Made by a program: the position numbers and the translations under genes. A stretch of DNA of 64,000 nt from Triops longicaudatus (taxonomy: Eukaryota; Arthropoda; Branchiopoda; Notostraca; Triopsidae): contig JAGQDJ010000009.1 in assembly GCA_022885665.1 (NCBI GenBank), positions 62,001-126,000 on the forward strand, read 5' to 3'. The notes under the pieces were generated by a model. That model saw nothing but the letters and a program-made list of their open reading frames with translations, ran no database searches and had not been told where the DNA came from. Positions within the stretch are counted from its first letter, which is position 1, and each line of letters starts with the position of its first letter. Positions 35,349-46,167 of this stretch are shown here, one piece after another.

Positions 35349-37460
35349 CGGGTCTTTCAGTATCAATCGACGTGGAACTATCGGAAGCTTACCTAGATAA
35401 ACATTTCTAGTCTTTTTAACCAAAACTTAGACATTTTATACAGGAGCATTTTGTTGTTGTTTTTCTGCTTGCCGTGACGTTATGTAAATTATTATAAAAT
35501 GTCAGTGCTTGTACCCATTTCACGAATTTAAAGCTGGAATCTTTGGTAATGTCGTTAAGCTTTAGTGGTGATACTGAAATAGTGTCCAATTTGCTGAGTC
35601 ATTCAAAAATAAGTCGAAAATTTTGGTTGTTAAGCCTTTACGTCCCGAATTTCATAGGTGAATATAGGGTACACTGTCCGGAATATAGCGACTACCAGCT
35701 TTTCCAGATAGGGAGGGGGTGTCGCAAGTAAAAAGGATTTTAGAATATTACGGGTGTCGCTATGAAATTTTTGAGGTCTTGACCATGTCGTAGCCAGTGA
35801 GAAAACAAGTGAATAATAATAATGAAATAAATAAAAACGAATTTGTAAGCTCCCGCTTTGCACAGCGGACAAGATTTTTTTGCTCCATCACAATGTATAT
35901 GATTTCCCTTGGCTACGGCCTATTTTACTAACGAAGCCCACCTTTTACGCCGAGTTAAAAGACAAAGAATCTATACTTCAAATCTCAACATGCACAACTG
36001 CGGGCAAAACTGCTTGTGACTTCAGCCAGCACCAAAGTTTGGCCCTTCGTACATCGCCGGAATGTTTTTTTTTTCCTTCTCTTTTTCCATGCATTTTTTC
36101 TGAGTTCAGTTAATTATTTTCAAGCTCTTCAGTTGTTTTGCCATTTGAGCGTTTGTACCCTTTCGCGCTATTCAACGTACTCTGTAGAACTTCATGTAAG
36201 TATTGTTACGTTCTACTCCTTTTGTAATCCGTTTATTCGCAACTTCTGTACAAAATCACACCAAACACTCACCTTCTCGTGCTTTCTCTTACTTTCCGTT
36301 CACAACAATCAAATTTCACTCTCATGAAACGCAACTGACTCAAAGCAAGGTCGAAAGGGAACTCTACATTACAGGCTCGGTGCAGGGAATTTCATGCTTC
36401 CAACAATGAATCTTAGGATTCATCGTTGGACGGTTACGAAATTGACTGTTGAGTAATAACGAACGCCACAGTATAACCAAGAAAATATGAGGCCCCATTC
36501 AAAATCCACGATTCTTGCGTAAGAAAAATGTGTAGCTTTGTGCATTCGCGAAAAGCATTTTTTTCAGTTTGCAAGCGTATAAACTGCATTTAAGTACCAA
36601 CTTGCATTAACATTTTCTCGCTGAAAAAAAAAATCGAGGTGGAACCTGTTATATTTCTCTGTAGAAGTGAACTTTATCTTTATGTTCCAACTTTTAGCCC
36701 TTTGAGGGCAAAAAAAGTACATAAGCTACTACATGAGGGCCGTAGTTACCTCCAAAATTGTATATAAATATTGCACACATACGATGACAGACTCGAGCTT
36801 CTTTTCAAGCTTTTTTTTTTAAAAAAAAAAACCCGGCTAATTCTCGAAATCGGGCTCAACTTTTCATTTATGGAGAATTCAAATGCAGTTTGTAACTTTC
36901 TCAATATCTCCAGAAAAGGAAATTCTCAGAATAATTTGTGATATTAAATCCTGAATGTGGGATGAGGCATTTTGGAGTTATAAAGACAAATTCGAAAAGG
37001 AAGTCTTTGGCGAAAATGACTAAAAATTGATCATCCATTTGTAGAGAAATTGACACCAAAATTACAAGTAAGAATGTTGAATGTGACGTTATCGAGAAAA
37101 TTAGCAAAATTTGAAATTGAGAAAAGTGCGAACAATCTGCGCTCAATTTTGAAAATCAATCAAGGCATTTAAAAAAAATCAGTGGAAGGAAAAAACCTTC
37201 CGTCCGGATTGATTACTTGCTGCGAAGCTGTGCATAATTTACGGAATTTTTCTCCCTGAAAAAGCACGAATTAGGTTTATTCTTATTAAGCCTAACATTG
37301 AATTTACCATAGTTAATAATACACCCAGGGCCGTAGTTTTGCTGATACACTAATGCACGAAATCAAAGGTAGCCTAGTAGTTTGAGCCTTCACATCGCGT
37401 AGTGCATTCATTTTGTGGCGCTAAAACTCTATTATTCTGCCCAGTGGAACACAAACAAGC
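35349..37460. other. AT-rich intergenic region between the EF-hand gene and POLE2
   Basis: About 2.1 kb without a supported gene. It contains a 13-bp-arm hairpin (36400-36429), a T10A11 palindromic tract near 36811-36831, and a TATATAAATA at about 36761-36770 with no open frame behind it. The long hydrophobic minus frame at 36901-37146 looks like AT-rich noise. Confidence 0.5.
36400..36429. repeat. Near-perfect inverted repeat (hairpin)
   Basis: CCAACAATGAATC, a 4-nt loop TTAG, then GATTCATCGTTGG: 12 of 13 arm positions pair. It lies in intergenic DNA with no gene that would explain it. Confidence 0.75.
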
Positions 37461-39701
37461 ATGTCTAACTTAAAGCTGAAAAACTCAGTAAATACTGCTT
37501 TTCGGCTCAATGGCCTCACCTTGCGTGCGTAAGTACCGTGAAGTACTTGCAATTCTATCATTATAATAAAAAAAATCTGTGTTTCTAGGGAGGCAAGTCG
37601 GTATTTGGTTGACATTCTAACACCAATCGCAGAAGACGAGCGCGAGCAGTGGCTAGAAAAGCTTATAGACTTAATTCAAAAACAAGGTTTGACAAGTTCA
37701 GCTGTAGAAAAGTCACACGTTGAAGCCGCCGCTAAGGTATTTTGGTCCTTAGTTTCTGTTTTCTGATAATAAGCCTCATTCTAGGAATGCACAAAACAAA
37801 ACACCGAAGATCCCAGTGAACTTTTCAACGTAATTTCAGCATTCGATTTTCCTCGCTTTATATACGTCACAGATAAAAAGAAGTACTTACCGGCAGAAGC
37901 TTTGGGAGCTCCACCACCGTCACTCTTTGCTTCTGCCAATTCCAAAGCGGAGATGTATAGACACAGGTAGGTAAACACTGTTCATTTGACAGAAAAGTAC
38001 AAAGAGTAGTTTCATTTATGGAAAGGTATATTCTTTGTCTCATCTTGCAGGTATGCGCTGATACATCAACGAACATCCCGGCATCACTTATTCACGCCTC
38101 CAGTTTTAGGAGAGATGAGCGACGAAAGCACGCAAAAGTACCAATTAAGGCCAATTGAGTACTTGTTAGGTAGTACTGTCAAATTAGAAGGCTTAATCGT
38201 TTTAGGCATGCTTTCTCAGCTCAAAGAAGGTACATACTTCTTGCAGGATCTCACTGGTTCTGTACCACTAAACCTAGCTGACACGGTAGTACTCCACTAT
38301 ACACGAGTTACTAATATATTTAATTTATTTCGTATCTAGAAATTTCACACGGGCCTGTACACTGAGAACTGTTTTGTGCTCGCCGAAGGTTGGTACGAAG
38401 ATGGTACATTTCACATTAACGCAATGGGATTCCCGCCTCCTGAACCCGCTAAAATTACGAGGTATTATGTTTGTGCATAGCAACTAAACTTCCTTATAAA
38501 TTCCTTGCTTTTCAAAGAGCTTATTTCGGGAATGCGAATTTCTTTGGAGGCCCCAGCGTAACCAGCGTCAAAGTGTCGGGCAAACTAAAAGCCATAGAAG
38601 CACAAAATACAGACGCCATGATGGTCTTCTTGTCAGACATATGGCTTGACAAACCCAAGGTTAGATCAATTCTCCTTTCATCTCGTGAAGGTCAAGGGTT
38701 TCTTTAATGAAATTTCTTCCTCCATTTACCCTTGCAGGTCCTAGAAAAGTTACGCGTACTTTTTGCCGGATTTGCGGAGATTCCCCCTTTGTGTTTTGTC
38801 CTTATGGGGAATTTTCTTTCGGCTCCTCAAAACACTACCCATGATGTAGCAAAGCTTAAAAAGCTTTTCAAAACGTTAGGAGAAATTATCAGCGACTTTC
38901 GTCTGTTAATTCAACAAAGCAAGTTTGTTTTCATTCCGGGACCCACTGATCCTGGTTTTGCCAACATCGCACCCAAGTACAAGAACAAACAACTCATCAT
39001 TCACGGTCATCATATAATGTATTTTTTTCTCCTCATTTAGACCTGCCTTTCCTAAATCCATAACTGAAGAGTTTACTAAGAAAGTGCCCCAAGCCATTTT
39101 TGGTAGTAATCCCACCCGAATTCAGTACTGTAGTCAAGAACTGGTCTTCTATCGTGAAGATGTCATAACAAAAATGGCACGAAACGCTATTTACTTCCCC
39201 ACGAGTGGAGACATTCCTAATCACGTATGTCTGTTTTCCCCTTTCTTTCTATTTGATTATCATTATTTTCTTTGTTTGTCTTCCTTCTCTCATTTCACCT
39301 CCTAGCTACAAACATAGAAGATTAATCAGTGTTTGGAAACTCGAGACTAAGCAACTAATTGATGTTTTAGTTTGGACGCAGCTTGGTATCACAGAGTCAT
39401 TTAAGTCCCATCCCGTCTCACATCTGTCCCACGCATTGGGCCTGGAACTATACGTTAGATTTGTATCCATTACCTGATGTGGTCGTAGTGGCTGACAAGT
39501 GGGATCCATTCACAGTTACACAGTGTGACTGCAATATTGTTAATCCAGTAAGATTATTATGCAATGTGTACTTTAGCAGATTTCAATAATTGAATTTTCC
39601 TCTTTCTGTAGGGTTCCTTCTCAAGAAATGGGTTTTCTTTTAAAGTTTACGTACCCGCGACAGGCGCAGTTGAGGACAGTCAGGTTACAGAAACAGATTA
39701 A
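37461..39701 (+). CDS. POLE2: DNA polymerase epsilon subunit 2 (B subunit)
   Basis: POLE2 is the B-family regulatory subunit that stabilises the leading-strand polymerase epsilon in the nucleus. Ten exons (37461-37528, 37589-37736, 37785-37966, 38051-38285, 38340-38461, 38518-38659, 38738-38976, 39041-39224, 39371-39547, 39612-39701) fit phase exactly and give 528 residues; human POLE2 is 527. Order of features: N-terminal helical domain (YLVDILTPIAEDEREQWLEK), OB fold (YLLGSTVKLEGLIVLGMLSQ, YFLQDLTGSVPLNL), then the inactive calcineurin-like phosphoesterase fold (VFLSDIWLDKPKVLEKL, FVLMGNFLS, FIPGPTDPG, RIQYCSQELVFYREDVI). It ends GSFSRNGFSFKVYVPATGAV as in the family. The metal ligands of active phosphoesterases are substituted, as is usual for B subunits. 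Confidence 0.96.
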
Positions 39702-40451
39702 AAACGGAGGTGTTTAAGTGTAACATATCTGTAATATAACGTTTTCGAAAAAAAAGGTTACTAGATTTGGGAGAAAGCAACGCTTTGAAAGTTGCATAGC
39801 TTCTAATGTTTGTAACACCTCAAAAGAAGGAACAGCTAAGCCAACTTCACACATACAGTAATAGGACAATTTTTGTCTACTAAATGGACGCATACGACCA
39901 CCGTCTGGTTCGTTTAAACAGCACATCATTGCTGTGTTTATGTTTACATACATATCAAAACGCACACAAATGTGTGGTACTCGAAAAAGGAGGGCGACAG
40001 CATATAGGAAGACCCGTTTCTTTTAATAATATGGACGCTCTTTTGAGCTCTGTCATAAAATTTCCCGTCATAAAATTGTAGGACGCTTGTTTATCAAACC
40101 AACTTCTTATTATTCTGATGAAAAATTGAGTAATGTGACTAAATGACAATTTATACAATTTTTTGTTTTGGCATTAAGATGAGATGCCAGAGAAGACGCT
40201 TTGTACAAACAGGGAGTTGGGGATATAATGTATGAAAGGGAGGAGACAAAACTTCGCAGAAGAAAGAACCTTTTTTACATCACAAGAGCTTTCCGAAAAA
40301 AAGTTTGTCAAGGTCTTACATCATTTAGTATCGTTTTACCGATGTCTAAACGGTATTGGAACTAGATTGGTAACAAGGACCGGAGTGAATCAACGTACTA
40401 TTTCACTTTCTCACTCTCCGTGCTATCATATGGACACAAACCGAGACGTCA
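39702..40451. other. Convergent 3' gap between POLE2 and EGLN
   Basis: About 750 bp holding the 3' UTRs of the two convergent genes. The open frames here have no features of a gene. Confidence 0.5.
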
Positions 40452-43400
40452 TTACTGAGCTTTCGACACTTTGCTCTTGGTCTCACTACTCGAGTATGGT
40501 CGTTTGGACTGCTGATGACGTAAGCGGGCCTCTTCACGTTCTTTCGCATCAAAGTACCATAAAGTAATAGCGTACCTATGGAAAAACACAGCTTTATAGA
40601 TATGAAGATAACGTTCCCTATTTCTGTTTAGTAGCAGATAAAACTTTTTCTATCTGTGTCTTTTAATCTATTTTTTTTTACCTTGTCCTGTATGCGGGTT
40701 GAACTTCATGAGGGTTCCGCCTATCAGACCAGAAGAAAAGCATTCGATCAAAAATGGGTTCAATATCTGCCACTTGATTGGTCCATCCTTCGGGAAATAT
40801 CCGCAACAGACCGCCGTCCCTCTGTCGAAAGGATCAAAGATTAGATTAATGTATTTTCAATATTTCTGAAAATTCCCAATTACCTCGATATCCCAGTCCT
40901 TGTTGAGGTAGTATATAGAAGTTATGCAACGCCCGTCTCGGTTAGGGTTATCAACGTGCTTGATATAGTGTGTCCCACTTCCAGGGTAGCACGCAACCAT
41001 CGCCTAGGGATCACACATAAAACGGTTTGAGTACACGAGTCCAGCCATTCGTAACAGTAATAACTGACGGGGTCAAAAATGCAAGACGTTTGATAAGCTT
41101 TCCGAAAATATCGTGTTTTTTGCGCGTTGTTGAACTTCCTACAGCATAGCTGACATCTAACACTAGAGCGCATGCTAAGGCGCTGGCAAAGAACCAAGGA
41201 CAATTACTAGCATTGACGCTGTCGTCTTCAGATCTTAAATGAACTCATGCCTTTAAAAACGCATTCAACCCGTTGTTCCGAAATCGCGACTTTTAAAATT
41301 GCGACAAACTAGACTACTACGTGCGTCAGTGGGCAAAGTTACAATTTGGCAGAATCTCCCTTGCGACGACAGACCCCTGGTCAGACGCATACCTGAAATC
41401 CTAACGGCCATTCTTCAGCTGGGTTCTATCACGTACTATAAAATTTCCAGAAGCAGGCGAAAGGCCGCTTCTTCGCAACCACCCCCCATTTCTACCACCG
41501 CTTTTACTGCTTCTCATTTATCGATTTCAAACCCTTCCGCCTTTCTCACGCCGAATCCTCCTTTTTTCCCTACATTGTACACTGCATACAAATTCTCCAG
41601 TTTCTTTCTCGGAGACGCAAAAAAATAACATCTTTCTTTGAACTTTGAACGTCTGAGGAATGATCCCCCTCCCCCCAGTCTAAAAATAACGCTCATGAAT
41701 GGGAACAAAGCTTCATTCTATGACATCATCCCCTACTCATAACCGTACTCCGGATTCGTGGAACTACAAAAACCGGTCCCATAAAAAACTGGCTGAAACT
41801 GACACTCCCACCGTATGTAGTCTGAACCAGCCGAAACACGTGGACTGCCTCGTGCTTTTGTATGCGTATACGGCATAGCCTCAGACCTTGGCACGTTACT
41901 CGGAACCATCAAATACAAACGGGAATTTTATGTAAATGTTACCAATAGGGCGCTTGCGCAGACATCTCGAAAAAGACTTACTTTGGTGCGTCCACTGATT
42001 TGATAATTCCCGAGCTTTCCATTATTCTTCATCTTCCTGGCGTGCATGATCACAGAGTCCACCATGCTAATAAGGTACGCTATGCTGCCGGTATCTGACT
42101 CAGTCCCGTCCACCCACGTGATTTTATCCCCACGCACATTCTTCATCGTTTTGCGCTTGCCGTTGACCACCTCGCCTTCTTGAAAGCAGCCCGAGTCGTA
42201 CATGCCTTCGACCCCGGCCAGGATGGCTTCCCCGCGTTCTTTGCCTAGGAAATTGTCCACTACACACACGCCGTAAAGATCCAAGTCCCGGACCACGTAT
42301 TGGCACACTTGGAGCATCCATTCTGCCGTGTGTCGCCGCATGGGATCCCAGAGTAGGTTCGACAAGTTGGTCGATTTGGAGGGATACGAGGTGGCACGAT
42401 CGGGAGACGTTAAGGAACCGTCAAAGGCACCGATGGAACTGTGCCGAAAGGGGGGCGGGGCTGTCAAGTACTGGTCGCTATTCAAATGTGTTTTGCCGGC
42501 TAAAGTCTGTGACGTGGGTGGAATGGAGCTAGACAATAAATTGTTCGTGCTATCCTCGTCATCTAACACAGTCTTCCACTTATTTAAATCGTGCTCTGGC
42601 AGAACGTTGAGCATGGACGGCATGGCGGCCGAAAAATGACCTACGATAGGAGAACCGCAATAGTCTGGGAGCTCCGAAATCCGCGAATCAGGTTCGTTGG
42701 GCTGACTCTGATCAAAGTAGCCTCCCAAGCTGAGCGAATCGTCATCGGCCCCAAACAAGCTTGTTGACAGATAGGGCGTAAAATTCAAAGACGACGTCAC
42801 AGTCTGAGAGGCTAAGGAATCGTTTAATGTTGAATCCAGTCCTTTGAGAGAAATCGCACCCTGGCTTTCTTCGTCATCGACCGGTTTACTAGGATGCCAA
42901 TTCACGTACGTATATGCAGTCGAGGGGGGTGTAGTTAATTCCGAGTTGGAATTCTGATCACCAGACACCTTGTCAGAGGCTGACAGGCAAATGTTCCTCT
43001 CTGGCTTGAAACGCGGATAGTCTACGAGACTGAGGCGAGCCACGCCTCCGAGTCCGGATGCTGCTCCCACCACGTCTGCGGCCACCGCTGGCGGAGGTTC
43101 ATGCGAGGGATATTCCACGAAAGACTCTGGCAATTTCAAATTCACGGCGGTGATGTCTATTTCGCCAACCTGGGTTGTACTTGGTTTGCCTACGTGACCT
43201 AATGTCGCGCTGCAGGGGGAAGGCTCCCAACTACCACCACCTTGGCTCGAGAGACCACCTGCGCTACGGAAAGGGAGAAAGTTGTCGCTTGGGGAATTGT
43301 GGCTGCTAATATGAGTGGCAGTCGGTGCAGGTAATGAAGTGTCAGGTTTGGTTTCAATCACAGGCACACACATAGGCTTGTGAACAGCCCAATGTTCACG

Positions 43401-43508
43401 CTGATGGTCTTTGCAACAGTAGCACACGCTACGACACCGCGAACATCGCGAGAGGTGTTCCACGCTCCCACATAGGGCACACACAGCTTGCAGTTGTTGC
43501 ACCTTCAT
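40452..43508 (-). CDS. EGLN1: HIF prolyl hydroxylase (EGLN/PHD) with N-terminal MYND finger
   Basis: A 2-oxoglutarate/Fe(II) dioxygenase that hydroxylates HIF-alpha prolines and so acts as the cellular oxygen sensor. Four minus-strand exons (43508-41982, 41003-40884, 40821-40682, 40575-40452) fit phase exactly and give 636 residues, versus 426 for human EGLN1. A MYND zinc finger opens the protein: CALCGSVEHLSRCSRCRSVC then CCKDHQREHWAVHKPMC. The excess length is a Ser/Pro-rich linker of about 320 residues. The catalytic domain starts YVVRDLDLYGVCVVDNFLG. Fe ligands are His and Asp in YIKHVDNPNRDGRC and the distal His in NPHEVQPAY. The 2OG Arg lies in RTRYAITLWYFDAKER. The first intron is 978 nt. 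No intact HIF-alpha gene is in the window. Confidence 0.94.
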
Positions 43509-46167
43509 TTTGTCACGTAGGCCACTGTCGACCGAGCGCCTGGCTATGGAACGGGGGTTGGGTTCCTAGTGGGGTTGCATGCGCGCAAAGCTTATTTTCC
43601 AGCCACTGTCGCCCTTAGCGCTGATGTTCTCGAAAGTAGCCTGGACCTTTTGCCATTGGTTCCCCAGTTCCTTGTACCGAAACGCCATCCCACTCTCGGG
43701 AAATTCCGCTCCTCATGATTCGGAACGAGTTTTCCCTTCATAGCGCGACTTTTTTTCCATGAGCAAATACCGAATGGTGGCGTAAAGGAAAAAGATGCCG
43801 AAATACATAGCCCCTTCTCATAAACCTTTATGCAAGTCATACTCACACCTAAAATAACATGTGGGGTACAGAGCGACTGAAGCGACAAAGGTGAGGCTTA
43901 ACGACTGTAAAAGGATCTACGTGACGAAGCTCAGGCCAGTAGTAAACGGGAGAAAAGCGAAAAAGAGCCAGTTTACTCCGCGCATGTAAGTTCGTCGAGA
44001 AAAAAATCGCGATGCGCAATTCTGGAAGGGGTGAAAGCCCCACCTCTTTTTGACCGTCTTCCGAGGTCATCAAGTACATGATAAGCAGAAGAGTAGACTT
44101 CGTATTGTTACGGAATCATGCCCTGTATAAATTGACTAACCCTTTGGAAATTCGCATGTTTTCGCCCTCTCTACAAATCACGTTCGCCTTAAGGGTGTGT
44201 GCTAGTGGGAATTTCAAGAGTTATTGGGCACGTATGTACTCTTCACCCCCGCAGAATACGGAACGGGACCCTGTTTATTCCGTACCTTCCGAGTTCGAAT
44301 TCTTTTTTCTTCCTGTTGAAGTACAGGGTCACTTATGAGAACGCTATAGAAGCGGGCGGGGTGGAATGCCCTGTTGCTCCTTACAACACATGGCGTGAAT
44401 AGACTTCAAAAACCGGTTTAGAGAAATAAAAGTCCTTCATATTTAAACCGTGCCACACTTGAGTAAATTCTTTCGTCTATTTTTAACTGATGTTTAGAGA
44501 GCCTTGACCCAACAAAATGGGGAGAAAGGGAACAATGGACTCCAATTTCCAGTCACGTGGCGCTTCTTTTGTGGTAGGCCAACGCCGCTGCTCTTGCTTT
44601 GCCAGACACGACTTCATGACCCTCGCCATTTAGTTTTTTTTTTTATTCGGCCTACAGGTTGTTGTTAAAAAATTGATTGGGCTACATGCCGAGTTGTAAG
44701 TTTATTACGCAATCTTATTCAGTATTGATATATGGAGGGTAGTTATTATTCGTAAGGAGGGTATTGGTCTTTTAACTTTTGGAGAAAAGCAGAAGCTGTG
44801 GCTTCTAATCCCTGGACATAGAAATGCTCTAACGACACCATATGAAATTCTGTAACGGAAATATTATTTGCGTTTCTTCTCAGTTTCTAACAAAGATAAT
44901 GTTTGTGTCGGTTTTGGCAAGAGTTGTGATCGGAAGTGGTTTCCGTTTACCTTTATTGCCTGTCGTATGTCACGTTCGCCTTTCAGTTAGTCCATACATT
45001 AAGAACCTCAGTGCTAGTGGAACCTGTCTTTGTTTGATGAGATAAAGGAACCCACTGCGTCTTATGCCGGATGCATTTAGGGCACAGTTTGCAACTTAGG
45101 ATACATTGCTCTGATATAGTATTAACACTTTCTTGAACTTTTGTAATGACACGTGGGCACGAAGAAACGTAGTAGTGAATATCATGCAAAAGTTATGTTC
45201 GCAATTTGGTTGTTGTTACAGCGTTTCAGAATGCTTCACTTTTTATCTAGGACATTTTTATCATGCGGTAGCAAAAGGATTGCTCGGCACGTAAGCCAAG
45301 CTCCTGATAAATTTCCGTTTTCGGTTATTGCCCGTGTACTTGGGTGATTATTAACGGGCCTACGTGATGTCCTTGGAACAGGACAGGAACGAAGGGTAAC
45401 CGCCACAACAACCAACGGAAGACGGATGAATGGCGAAATTGTGTACAAAAAGCTGGGAGAATATAGCATTGGGAAGCGGAAGGCCTACGTGCAAAACAGA
45501 ATGCAAACCTAGGCCCATCTTCGGTGCCTTCAACCGTTGCAAAGAATAGTAAACGTGATGGGGAAACGAAAGCTTCTCTTGCAACTCTCGGCTTTATTTC
45601 GGGCGTTCTTCCACTGCACAGCGGGCTCCGATTTCACAATTGCTGTAGAGCGGGAGGCCGGGGTTAATCGAGTTCGTGATTTTCGACATGTACACTTTAG
45701 AAAACTGACCTGACACGAGGAAGCGCAGGACCCTGACTCTCATCACGTCATTTTTGAGCGAATTCTTCTACCCTTTTCCAAGAAACCACTTTTGTTAAAG
45801 CAGAATTACGTCTCATGGAAAAATTATAGATTTACCCAGAAAGCTTAATCGATAGAATGGTCTCGACTGTGATAAATAGTCGACAGGACTTGTCACATTA
45901 ATCTCGGTTTCGGCAGTGATGAATTGAAGAACCTGCTTGTCAGATAAATTGATTTAATAGGACAACGGCTTCCCTTCTGCGGACCCTTTGGCTTCAAACT
46001 TACCGCTGAATGATTGCGCTCACTACAGTTCAACGCTTCTTCCCAGAGGTGGCAGTACATGCCAAAGAGCTTTTAATTCAGCCATTTACACATAGGAAAT
46101 TACTGGGAAAAGGCTGCAGGGCACGATAGTGTTTACTGTTGAGCACATTGTAAGATTTCAGCCGAGA
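43509..46167. other. Divergent intergenic region between EGLN and EPRS
   Basis: About 2.66 kb upstream of both genes. I found no gene; open frames are short and featureless. TACGTGAC near 43918, about 410 bp upstream of the EGLN start, contains the HIF-response core (A/G)CGTG, and further CACGTG/ACGTG cores occur near 44555 and 45150. These short motifs are expected by chance at this frequency. Confidence 0.45.

Noticed and set aside
36901..37146. Hydrophobic 81-codon minus frame as a membrane protein
   Set aside because: It lies in AT-rich intergenic sequence, where runs of Phe/Leu/Ile are expected, with no supporting signals.
40232..40567. 111-codon plus-strand frame at the EGLN 3' end
   Set aside because: It is antisense to the last EGLN exon (ITLWYFDAKEREEARLR), which accounts for its openness.
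44842..45347. Open frames in the EGLN-EPRS gap as small genes
   Set aside because: Frames on both strands are equally short and featureless, with no signal peptide, splice continuity or promoter that would decide for one.
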